In this document: piece by piece, positions 1 through 6,104 of the stretch
How the letters are laid out: every line of letters starts with the position of its first letter
Position numbering within the stretch: the first letter of the stretch is position 1
Assembly: GCA_900754755.1 (NCBI GenBank)
Contig: CAAEEC010000048.1
Location: forward strand, 1 to 8,686
Direction: 5' to 3'
Origin: Clostridia bacterium
Lineage (GTDB): Bacteria; Bacillota; Clostridia; Christensenellales; Aristaeellaceae
Length of the DNA stretch: 8,686 bases
Translations under genes and position numbers: made by a program
Notes under the pieces: generated by a model
What the model was told of the DNA's origin: nothing
Database searches by the model: none
Seen by the model: only the letters and a program-made list of their open reading frames with translations

Positions 1-64
1 ATTCCCCCAATCCCTGCACAAGGCCCAAGATAAACGCCTGAATGGCGTTCATTGTTTCATTCAC
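1..64 (-). CDS. uppP: Undecaprenyl-diphosphatase UppP (BacA family), N-terminal fragment cut by window edge
   Basis: Only the first 21 codons are visible: GTG start, then NETMNAIQAFILGLVQGLGE in frame to the edge. The stretch AFILGLVQGLGE matches the start of the first membrane segment of UppP, which in the family runs on into an EFLPxSSSGH catalytic motif that would lie just outside the window. UppP dephosphorylates undecaprenyl diphosphate to recycle the lipid carrier for peptidoglycan and other envelope polymers, and is an integral membrane protein. I chose the GTG at 64 because the SD AGGGGAGG (80-73) lies 8 nt upstream; the in-frame ATG at 52 is 20 nt from that SD. The gene follows leuS by 83 nt with a terminator-like element between. 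The family call rests on a short segment, but that segment is characteristic. Confidence 0.8.
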   Translation of the reverse strand, partial: MNETMNAIQAFILGLVQGLGE

Positions 65-91
65 GCGCGCCACCTCCCCTAGAGCGTACGG

Positions 92-139
92 AAAAAACCG
101 CAAATTTATGCGGAGTGCGCAGCGGACGCGCTCCGCATA
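92..139 (-). terminator. Rho-independent terminator-like element with two competing hairpins, between leuS and uppP
   Basis: Starting 8 nt after the leuS TAA, the transcript can form a perfect 9-bp stem, TATGCGGAG (139-131) with CTCCGCATA (115-107), around a 15-nt loop. The 3' arm overlaps the 5' arm of a second hairpin, CCGCA (113-109) with TGCGG (102-98) and a 6-nt loop, which is directly followed by six U residues (97-92). The second hairpin plus U6 is a minimal intrinsic terminator; the first hairpin would exclude it. The SD of uppP begins 11 nt after the U tract, leaving no room for a promoter between them. Termination is therefore probably partial, or uppP depends on read-through. The base pairing is visible in the sequence; activity is inferred. 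Confidence 0.6.
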
Positions 140-147
140 GGCTGGAT

Positions 148-2568
148 TTATCCCTTAACCACGATGTTTACCAGGCGTCCCGGCACAAAAATGAGTTTTG
201 CCACCGGCTTGCCGCCGAGGATTTCTTTCACGTCATCGCGCGAGAGGAAATACGCTTCGGCTTGTTCCCGCGTGAGCGAAGCGGGAATTTCCGCGCGGCC
301 CCGCAGCTTGCCATTGATCTGGAGCGCAATTTCCACCGTGTCCTTCACCAACGCCGCCGGATCATACTGCGGCCACGGCTTGCGCACGAGTTCTTCCGCG
401 CTACCGAGCAGCTCGTTGATCTCCTCGGTGATGTGCGGCGCAACCGGATTGAGCAGTTGAATCAGAATGCGCATCTCGCCGCGCGTAACGCTGCCCTTCT
501 GATAGATCTGGTTGACCAAAGTCATCATCTGGGCAATGGCGGTGTTGAACTTCATCCGCTCATAATCTTCGCCCACCTTTTTGATGGTGGTGTGCACGTC
601 ATAGCGCATGTCGGCGGAAATTTCTTCCGAATCCGTCATCACTTCCATCAGCCGCCACACGCGATCCAGGAAGCGGCGGCAGCCGCGCGCGCCGTCGGTC
701 GACCAGGGGATCGCCTGGTCAAACGCGCCCATGAACATCTCATACAGGCGGAAAGCGTCCGCGCCCAACTCATCGACGATCTCATCGGGATTGACGACGT
801 TTCCGCGCGATTTGCTCATCTTCTCGCCATCCGCGCCAAGGATCATGCCGTGGCTCGTGCGCTTCTGGTACGGTTCGGGCGTGGGCACCACGCCGATATC
901 GTACAGGAAATGGTGCCAGAACCGCGAATACAGCAAGTGCAGCGTGGTATGCTCCATGCCGCCATTGTACCAGTCCACAGGCAGCCAGTATTTTAGCGCC
1001 TCTTTGGAAGCCAGTTCATTGTCGTTGTGCGGATCGACGTAGCGCAGATAATACCAACTGGAGCCCGCCCACTGCGGCATGGTATCGGTTTCGCGCTTGG
1101 CGGGCCGGCCGCACTTGGGACAAGTGGTGTTCACCCAATCCGACATGGTGGACAGCGGCGATTCGCCGGTATCCGTGGGCATATAGCTCTCCACATCCGG
1201 CAGCGTCACGGGTAGCTGCTCATAGGGAACCGGCACCCAGCCGCATTCATCGCACTTGACCAGCGGGATCGGCTCGCCCCAATAGCGCTGGCGCGAGAAA
1301 ACCCAGTCGCGCAGCTTGAAGTTCACCTTGCGTTCGCCAATGCCCTGCTCTTCCAGCCAGGCAATAATCTTTTTCTTGGCTTCCGCCACACGCAGGCCAT
1401 CGAGCATGCCGGAATTCACGAGCACGCCATCTTGAATGTCAGTATACGCTTCCTGCTCCACATTTCCGCCTGCCACCACTTCGATGATGGGCAGGCCAAA
1501 TTTGCGCGCGAATTCCCAGTCGCGCGTGTCGTGGCCTGGAACCGCCATGATCGCGCCCGTGCCATAGCCCATCAGCACATAATCCGAAACCCAGATGGGG
1601 ATTTCCTTGCCGTTCACGGGATTGATGGCGCGAACGCCATGGATCTCCACGCCGGTCTTTTCTTTGTTCAGTTCCGTGCGCTCAAAATCGCTCTTTTTGG
1701 CCGCCTGCGAACGGTAGTCCGCAATTTGGGAATAATTCTCAATTTTATCCTTATGGGTTTCCAGCATCGGATGTTCCGGGGAAACCACCATATAGGTAGC
1801 GCCAAAAAGCGTATCCGGCCGCGTCGTATACACGCGCAGTTTATCGCCGCAGGTGAGCTGAAAATCCATCTCTGCGCCCTCGCTGCGGCCAATCCAGTTG
1901 CGCTGCTGCGTCTTCACCTTTTCGATGAAGTCCACGCTATCCAGCCCATCGAGCAGCTTCTGAGCATAATCGGTGATGCGCAGCATCCACTGGCTCTTGA
2001 CCTTGCGCACGACTTCGCCGCCGCAGCGCTCGCACACGCCGCCCACCACTTCTTCATTCGCCAGGCCGACCTTGCAACTGGTGCACCAGTTGATGGGCAT
2101 TTCCGTTTTGTACGCCAGCCCTGCCTCAAAGAGCTTGAGGAAAATCCACTGGGTCCACTTATAATACTTGGGGTCCGTGGTGTTGACTTCGCGGGAATAA
2201 TCAAACGAGAAACCCAGCCGCTTGAGCTGCGAACGGAAACGGTTGATGTTGCGCTCCGTAACAATGCGGGGATGGATCTGGTTCTTAATCGCGAAATTCT
2301 CCGTGGGCAGGCCAAACGCATCGTAGCCAATGGGGAACAATACGTTATAGCCTTCCATGCGGCGCTTACGAGCGATGATGTCCATCGCCGTGTTCGAGCG
2401 CGGATGCCCAACGTGCAGACCGTTGCCCGACGGATACGGGAATTCGATCAGCGGATAGTATTTGGGCATGGAATAATCATCTTTTGCGTTCAGAACGCCG
2501 GTTTCCTCCCAATGCTTTTGCCATTTGGCTTCAATGGCAGCCGGCGAATACGCAGGGATGGATTGCAT
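148..2568 (-). CDS. leuS: Leucyl-tRNA synthetase, class Ia
   Basis: Charges tRNA-Leu with leucine in the cytoplasm, with editing of mischarged tRNA. The 806 residues fit bacterial LeuS, and the gene looks intact. Visible in order: the HIGH signature as HVGHP (52-56); a zinc-ribbon pattern C162/C165/C179/C182; the CP1 editing domain, about 225-420, with the threonine-rich YTTRPDT (248-254) and [17 protein letters not shown], whose D347 corresponds to the conserved editing aspartate; a second cysteine set C439/C442/C483/C486; the KMSKS loop intact at 583-587; an anticodon-binding helical domain, about 630-720; and a small C-terminal domain. The ATG at 2568 has SD AAAGGAG (2583-2577) 8 nt upstream, and MQSIPAYSP is a normal LeuS N-terminus. 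It follows the S1 gene after a 163-nt structured leader and precedes uppP. Confidence 0.98.
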   Translation of the reverse strand: MQSIPAYSPAAIEAKWQKHWEETGVLNAKDDYSMPKYYPLIEFPYPSGNGLHVGHPRSNTAMDIIARKRRMEGYNVLFPIGYDAFGLPTENFAIKNQIHPRIVTERNINRFRSQLKRLGFSFDYSREVNTTDPKYYKWTQWIFLKLFEAGLAYKTEMPINWCTSCKVGLANEEVVGGVCERCGGEVVRKVKSQWMLRITDYAQKLLDGLDSVDFIEKVKTQQRNWIGRSEGAEMDFQLTCGDKLRVYTTRPDTLFGATYMVVSPEHPMLETHKDKIENYSQIADYRSQAAKKSDFERTELNKEKTGVEIHGVRAINPVNGKEIPIWVSDYVLMGYGTGAIMAVPGHDTRDWEFARKFGLPIIEVVAGGNVEQEAYTDIQDGVLVNSGMLDGLRVAEAKKKIIAWLEEQGIGERKVNFKLRDWVFSRQRYWGEPIPLVKCDECGWVPVPYEQLPVTLPDVESYMPTDTGESPLSTMSDWVNTTCPKCGRPAKRETDTMPQWAGSSWYYLRYVDPHNDNELASKEALKYWLPVDWYNGGMEHTTLHLLYSRFWHHFLYDIGVVPTPEPYQKRTSHGMILGADGEKMSKSRGNVVNPDEIVDELGADAFRLYEMFMGAFDQAIPWSTDGARGCRRFLDRVWRLMEVMTDSEEISADMRYDVHTTIKKVGEDYERMKFNTAIAQMMTLVNQIYQKGSVTRGEMRILIQLLNPVAPHITEEINELLGSAEELVRKPWPQYDPAALVKDTVEIALQINGKLRGRAEIPASLTREQAEAYFLSRDDVKEILGGKPVAKLIFVPGRLVNIVVKG

Positions 2569-2731
2569 GACAAAATCTCCTTTATTGCAAAATCATAAGC
2601 GGCGCCAGGCCATTCCTCCTCACCCACCCTTATAAGCGGGAAATGGAGGGCGCGCGCCCTCCATTTCGTGTGATCCAAGGAAGAATATCTGCCATTCGAA
2701 CGGAACATCCGCCCGGCGCCAGGCGCGGAAA
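2569..2731 (-). promoter_or_regulatory. leuS leader / intergenic region with strong palindrome; no T-box recognised
   Basis: This 163-nt gap between the S1 stop codon and the leuS start holds a perfect 26-bp palindrome (2641-2666), two copies of the 11-mer GCCTGGCGCCG (2724-2714 and 2610-2600) that flank it at similar distances, a CTTATAAG palindrome (2636-2629) and the leuS SD (2583-2577). Each 11-mer carries the self-complementary core GGCGCC, so in RNA the two copies could pair with each other and enclose the hairpin. leuS leaders in Bacillota often carry a T-box. Here AGGGTGGG appears (2627-2620), but the ACCGCG remainder of the T-box consensus, a specifier stem and a following terminator are missing. 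No convincing -35/-10 pair was found. Confidence 0.4.
2641..2666 (-). terminator. Perfect 26-bp palindrome; possible terminator of ispH-rpsA or leuS leader hairpin
   Basis: The half-site AAATGGAGGGCGC is followed directly by its exact reverse complement, so RNA from either strand can form a GC-rich stem of 11 bp with a GCGC tetraloop. On the minus strand it begins 65 nt after the S1 stop codon. Each side ends in only three U residues, then CCCGC on the minus strand, so it lacks a real U tract. It may be a weak terminator, a processing or stability hairpin at the 3' end of the ispH-rpsA message, or part of the leuS leader. The palindrome is certain; the terminator role is not. Confidence 0.45.
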
Positions 2732-4744
2732 TTACACTTCTTCCGGCTGATCAGAAAGCGGAAGCTGTTCTTCCGGAATGGCATATTCGTCGGCAAATTC
2801 ATCGCTGCTGGAATCCATGTTCATGGCTTCGTCTTCCAGCACGGCACGGATGGACAAGCCAATGCGCTTCGCATCGGTATCCACGCTGAGCACCTTCACG
2901 CGCACCACATCGCCCACGTTCACCGCGTCTTCCACTTTGGCGATGCGATTCAGCGAGCACTGGGAAATGTGCACCAAGCCATCCAGACCCGGCTCCAGTT
3001 CCACAAACGCGCCGAAAGTGGCGATGCGCACCACGCGACCTTCCACCACGGAGCCCACGGGGTACTTCGTTTCCGCAACCGACCACGGACGCGGGGTGGT
3101 TTCCTTCAAAGAAAGGCCGACGCGTTCCTTTTCGGGATCCACTTTGAGGATCTTCACTTCGATTTCCTGGCCCACGCTCACCACATCCGAGGGATGGCGC
3201 ACGCGACCCCAGCTCAGGTCGGTGACATGCACCAGACCATCGATGCCGCCGATGTCCACAAACGCGCCGAAGTCCGCCAAGCGGCGCACGGTGCCCTTCA
3301 CCACAGCGCCCACTTCCAGCTTCGACCACAGTTCCTTCTTGCGCTCGGCTTCTTCCGCGCGCAAGGCTTCCTTGCGGGACGCCACGACGCGCTTTTTCTT
3401 CTCGTCGATTTCGATGATCTTGAGCTTCATCGTCTGGCCGACAAAGGCGTCGATCTTTTCCACATAGCGCAGGGCCAGATGGGACGCCGGAATAAACGCG
3501 CGAATGCCGTTGATGTCCGCCAGCAAGCCGCCCTTCACGGCTTCCTTGCCAACGCCTTCCACGAACTCGCCCGCATTGAACTTGGCGACAACTTCGTCCC
3601 ACAGCTTGCGGTTCACAATGTTGCGCTGAGAGAGCAACACATTGCCTTCGCCGTCGTTCACCTTCACGACTTCGACCTCAATCTCGTCGCCCTCCTTGAC
3701 ATCGGGCGAGGAGAGGTCCGCCTTTTTGATCAGGCCGTCTGCCTTATAGCCTATGTTGACGCAAACTTCGTCCTCCGTGATTTGCACCACCGTGCCGGTG
3801 AGCGTCTGACCGGGACGAATTTGTACCAACGTTTTTTCAACATCGGACATAAAATCCGATTCGGCTGCGGGCGCTTCGACGGGTTCCTGCGGCGCATCCT
3901 GCTGGGTTACGACCTGGTCCTTGTTCTCGATGTCATTCATTCGTGCAACAACCTCCTTAAATATACAATCCGGTGTAGATGCACCGGCTGTAATCCCGAT
4001 GCGGGCGCCGGGCGAAATGGCAATTGCCGCCAATTCGGCCGGATCCTCGATATGGTATGTTTGCGGGCATACCCTCCCTGCCAGTTCGGCCAGCTTGCGC
4101 GTATTGGCGCTATCGCGCCCTCCTACGACGATCATCACATCCACCCGGCCCGCCACGTCCATGGCGGCTTTTTGGCGCTGTTGCGTCGCCGGGCAAATGG
4201 TGTTCAGCACCTGCGGATGCTTTACGCGCTTGCAAATGCGTTCGCACAGCGCCTGATATCGCTCGACGGGAAACGTCGTCTGCGAAACGATCAGAGCCTT
4301 CTCACATTCAGGCAAAGCGTCCGCCTCGCTTTCCGTGGCGACGGCGACGCCTTTGCCTTCGCTCCAGCCCAGAATTCCTTCTACCTCCGGATGCGTTCGC
4401 TCCCCTACGATGATCGAGGGAATCCCTTCCTGGGCCGCGGCAAAAACCGCTTCGTGAATGCGCTTAACGTGCGGGCAGGTAGCGTCCACAACCGTGGCCC
4501 CGCGCGCCGCAAGACGGCGAATGACCGCCGCTCCCACGCCATGGGAGCGAATCACAACTCGCGCCCCGGCTGGAATCTCCTCTTCTGCGCGCGGAACAAC
4601 GCCTTTTTGCGCCAATTCCTGCACCACATGCGGATTGTGGATGATGGAACCCAAGCTATATGCCGGAGCGCTGGCCAACGCCAGTTCCACTGCCCGGCGC
4701 ACGCCATAGCAGAAGCCGGCATGCGCGCAAACCTCAACGCTCGT
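2732..4744 (-). CDS. ispH-rpsA: IspH (HMBPP reductase) - ribosomal protein S1 fusion, apparent ACG start
   Basis: Single reading frame of 670 residues. The IspH part (1 to about 270) reduces HMBPP to IPP and DMAPP, the last step of the MEP isoprenoid pathway, using a [4Fe-4S] cluster. The three cluster cysteines are C12 (GFC), C90 (DATCPHV) and C184 (NTICPATQQRQ). Active-site residues include H36, H68 (SHG), H118 and E120 (THPEVEG), S212/N214 and S256 (GASTPD). After a linker rich in E, Q and A come four S1 RNA-binding domains, about 311-374, 391-457, 477-547 and 564-633, and an acidic tail. Such IspH-S1 fusions are known in Clostridia. The frame has no ATG, GTG or TTG between the upstream TGA (4780-4778) and GTG 4702. 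That GTG lies after C12 and lacks an SD. ACG at 4744 has AAGGGG (4758-4753) 8 nt upstream and places the first cysteine at position 12, as in E. coli IspH. An ATG-to-ACG sequence error is possible. Confidence 0.93.
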   Translation of the reverse strand, partial: TSVEVCAHAGFCYGVRRAVELALASAPAYSLGSIIHNPHVVQELAQKGVVPRAEEEIPAGARVVIRSHGVGAAVIRRLAARGATVVDATCPHVKRIHEAVFAAAQEGIPSIIVGERTHPEVEGILGWSEGKGVAVATESEADALPECEKALIVSQTTFPVERYQALCERICKRVKHPQVLNTICPATQQRQKAAMDVAGRVDVMIVVGGRDSANTRKLAELAGRVCPQTYHIEDPAELAAIAISPGARIGITAGASTPDCIFKEVVARMNDIENKDQVVTQQDAPQEPVEAPAAESDFMSDVEKTLVQIRPGQTLTGTVVQITEDEVCVNIGYKADGLIKKADLSSPDVKEGDEIEVEVVKVNDGEGNVLLSQRNIVNRKLWDEVVAKFNAGEFVEGVGKEAVKGGLLADINGIRAFIPASHLALRYVEKIDAFVGQTMKLKIIEIDEKKKRVVASRKEALRAEEAERKKELWSKLEVGAVVKGTVRRLADFGAFVDIGGIDGLVHVTDLSWGRVRHPSDVVSVGQEIEVKILKVDPEKERVGLSLKETTPRPWSVAETKYPVGSVVEGRVVRIATFGAFVELEPGLDGLVHISQCSLNRIAKVEDAVNVGDVVRVKVLSVDTDAKRIGLSIRAVLEDEAMNMDSSSDEFADEYAIPEEQLPLSDQPEEV
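3938..3958 (-). promoter_or_regulatory. Internal SD and in-phase ATG: possible separate start for free S1
   Basis: Inside the fusion, the codons for K-E-V near the IspH C-terminus read AAGGAGGT (3958-3951), a full match to the anti-SD end of 16S rRNA. Ten nt later is ATG (3940-3938), in frame with the S1 part and followed by NDIENKD. Translation from here would give a 402-residue protein with all four S1 domains. The K-E-V sequence is usual at the C-terminus of IspH, so the SD match may be partly coincidental. The 10-nt spacing (11 from AAGGAGG) is slightly long. A second in-frame Met further on (about 3850, MSDVEKTL) has no SD. Confidence 0.5.
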
Positions 4745-4842
4745 AGTTCCATCCCCTTGCCGTGCGAATACACATAATCAGATTACATATTCGCCTTCTA
4801 AATGGCTTTTCCTGCCGCGCACGCGAATTAACACAAAAATAA
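4745..4842 (-). promoter_or_regulatory. plsC-ispH intergenic region with 31-bp imperfect dyad
   Basis: This 98-nt gap is visibly more AT-rich than its neighbours. It contains the inverted repeat GCGAATA (4794-4788) / TATTCGC (4770-4764), with a nested TAAT-CTG-ATTA at its centre. The dyad ends 5 nt before the SD AAGGGG of ispH-rpsA. It could be an operator or an RNA hairpin controlling access to that SD. Sequences resembling -10 boxes lie in the dyad (for example GATTAT), but I found no -35 box better than 3 of 6 at a suitable distance, so I claim no promoter. There is no U tract for a terminator after plsC. Confidence 0.4.
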
Positions 4843-5421
4843 CTATGTAATTTTCCATATCCCCTGCTCAATCCGTGCGGTCGCCTCTACCAAAGCGTGG
4901 CTGTTCACGGCTTTTTGCAAGTCGCCCAGCGCTATGGGCGGATAAAAGGATACGCGGATGGGCCGGAACAGGCGGTATGGCCCTGCCACATGCGCAGGAA
5001 GAACCGTCGCCCTCGAGCGGAGCGCGATCATTGCCGCGCCGTTCTTCAGCGCGCGATCTTGATCCTGCGTATCCCGGTGTCCCTGGGGAAAAATCCCCAT
5101 CACGCAGCCTTCCTGCAGCACGCCCAGCGCGGCGCGCACACTGCCCAGATCGCTCTCGCCGCGTTTCACCGCGAACGCGCCCATGTGACGCAAAAGCCAG
5201 CCAAAAGGTTTGCAATGAAACAGCTCCTCCTTGGCCATAAAGCGGATCATGCGCGGGCAAACCGCAATCAGCAAAACGGGATCGCGCAGGGAAATGTGGT
5301 TGCAACACAGCATCACCGCGCCCGTAGCCGGAAAATGCTCCAGCCCTTCCACCCGAATGGGAAACAAAAGCGCGAACAATGCGCGCAAGAGCGCCCGAAC
5401 GCCACGGTACAATCCCGTCAT
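4843..5421 (-). CDS. plsC: 1-acyl-sn-glycerol-3-phosphate acyltransferase family protein (PlsC-like)
   Basis: Probable acyl transfer to lysophosphatidic acid to give phosphatidic acid at the cytoplasmic membrane face. With the start used here it has 192 residues, which is short to normal for compact PlsC proteins. A hydrophobic segment at about 8-22 (VRALLRALFALLFPI) would anchor it. The catalytic NHxxxxD motif is present as NHISLRD (H42, D47). The second family motif, usually FPEGTR, reads FPQGHR (111-116), so Glu and Thr are replaced. I chose ATG 5421 because it overlaps the cmk stop as ATGA and has SD GGGAGG 9 nt upstream; an in-frame ATG at 5439 would add six residues and include that SD. 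Position after cmk and before ispH-rpsA is a common arrangement in Clostridia. It could act on another lysolipid. Confidence 0.88.
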   Translation of the reverse strand: MTGLYRGVRALLRALFALLFPIRVEGLEHFPATGAVMLCCNHISLRDPVLLIAVCPRMIRFMAKEELFHCKPFGWLLRHMGAFAVKRGESDLGSVRAALGVLQEGCVMGIFPQGHRDTQDQDRALKNGAAMIALRSRATVLPAHVAGPYRLFRPIRVSFYPPIALGDLQKAVNSHALVEATARIEQGIWKIT

Positions 5422-6104
5422 GCGCGATTTCCCTCCCATGCGGCGCGCGCCAGTTCCACCACGCGATTCGCCACTTGCGCCAGCGTCATATGCGTGGTGT
5501 CTAGTTCCACGGCGTCCTTCGCCTTCACCAGCGGCGAGGCGGCGCGGCTGGTGTCCAGCCGGTCCCGCTCAACAATGGCGCTCAACACCTGCGCATAGCT
5601 ACCAACGCTACCCTTGGCCTGGTTTTCCGCAAACCGTCGCCGCGCGCGCGCCTCCACATCGGCCGTGAGAAAAATTTTGAGCGTAGCGTCTGGCAAAACG
5701 CGGGTGCCAATGTCCCGTCCGTCCATCACAACGCTTCTGCCGCGGGCAATATCCCTCTGCGCCCGCACCATGGCTTCGCGCACCGCGCGCACGCACGAAA
5801 CCTTGCTGGCCGCGCGGCTCACATCTTCCCCGCGGATGGCGCGGCTCACATCTTCCCCACAAAGGAACACGCGCTGTTCCCCGTCCACATACTTCACATC
5901 GAGTTCCACGCCGGGCATGGCGGCGGAAATGGCGGCTTCCTCCTCCAAATCCACGCCCTTGCGCAGCATATACAGCCCTACAGCCCGGTACATCGCGCCC
6001 GTATCCAAATAAAGGATCTTCAGTTCCCGTGCGCAAATCTGAGCCACGGAGGATTTGCCCGCCCCGGAAGGGCCGTCAATCGCAATGGAAAGCAGTTTAT
6101 TCAT
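5418..6104 (-). CDS. cmk: Cytidylate kinase
   Basis: Phosphorylates CMP and dCMP with ATP in the cytoplasm, supplying CDP/dCDP for phospholipid head groups and DNA. The 228 residues match the family length. The P-loop is IDGPSGAGKSS (9-19); LDTGAMYRA (33-41) is the NMP-binding signature; GEDVSRAIR (83-91) lies in the CMP-binding insert; DGRDIGTRVLPDA (128-140) and the lid region RDRLDTSRAASPL (180-192) are typical. The frame stays open upstream to 6236, but ATG 6104 is chosen because MNKLLSIAIDGPSGAGKS is the standard N-terminus and the upstream extension only repeats dipeptidase DNA in another frame. The gene overlaps the dipeptidase end by 8 nt, and its TGA overlaps the plsC ATG, which suggests translational coupling. 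Residues 83-98 carry a duplicated GEDVSRA, described separately. Confidence 0.97.
   Translation of the reverse strand: MNKLLSIAIDGPSGAGKSSVAQICARELKILYLDTGAMYRAVGLYMLRKGVDLEEEAAISAAMPGVELDVKYVDGEQRVFLCGEDVSRAIRGEDVSRAASKVSCVRAVREAMVRAQRDIARGRSVVMDGRDIGTRVLPDATLKIFLTADVEARARRRFAENQAKGSVGSYAQVLSAIVERDRLDTSRAASPLVKAKDAVELDTTHMTLAQVANRVVELARAAWEGNRA
5812..5858 (-). repeat. Exact 20-bp direct repeat, 27-nt period, inside cmk
   Basis: The plus-strand 20-mer GCGCGGCTCACATCTTCCCC occurs at 5812-5831 and again at 5839-5858. The 27-nt offset is nine codons, so the protein reads GEDVSRAIR then GEDVSRAAS. Cytidylate kinases usually have GEDVxxxIR followed by TPEVSxxxS here, so the length is normal; the second half has become a copy of the first rather than being inserted. 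Confidence 0.9.

Noticed and set aside
52..996. 314-codon plus-strand open frame opposite the 3' end of leuS and the leuS-uppP gap
   Set aside because: Its first part runs through the terminator region and the rest mirrors leuS codons; there is no protein family resemblance.
1432..2598. 388-codon plus-strand open frame opposite leuS
   Set aside because: Same reason: it mirrors leuS, with no motif and no credible SD.
2620..2627. Possible T-box (AGGGTGGG) upstream of leuS
   Set aside because: The ACCGCG half of the consensus, a specifier loop and a downstream terminator are absent, and the leader is too short; the hairpin lies upstream of it, not downstream.
4552..4773. Minus-strand frame starting at GTG 4773, with an ATG at 4752 right after the AAGGGG of ispH
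   Set aside because: The ATG touches the SD with no spacer, and the frame runs out of phase through IspH and ends after 73 codons. It is a shadow, unless an indel error joins it to ispH.
2969..4777. 602-codon open frame on the plus strand opposite ispH-rpsA
   Set aside because: It is antisense to a gene with clear family motifs, shows no recognisable domain and is low-complexity rich in H, R, A and F. It reflects codon bias of the true gene in GC-rich DNA.
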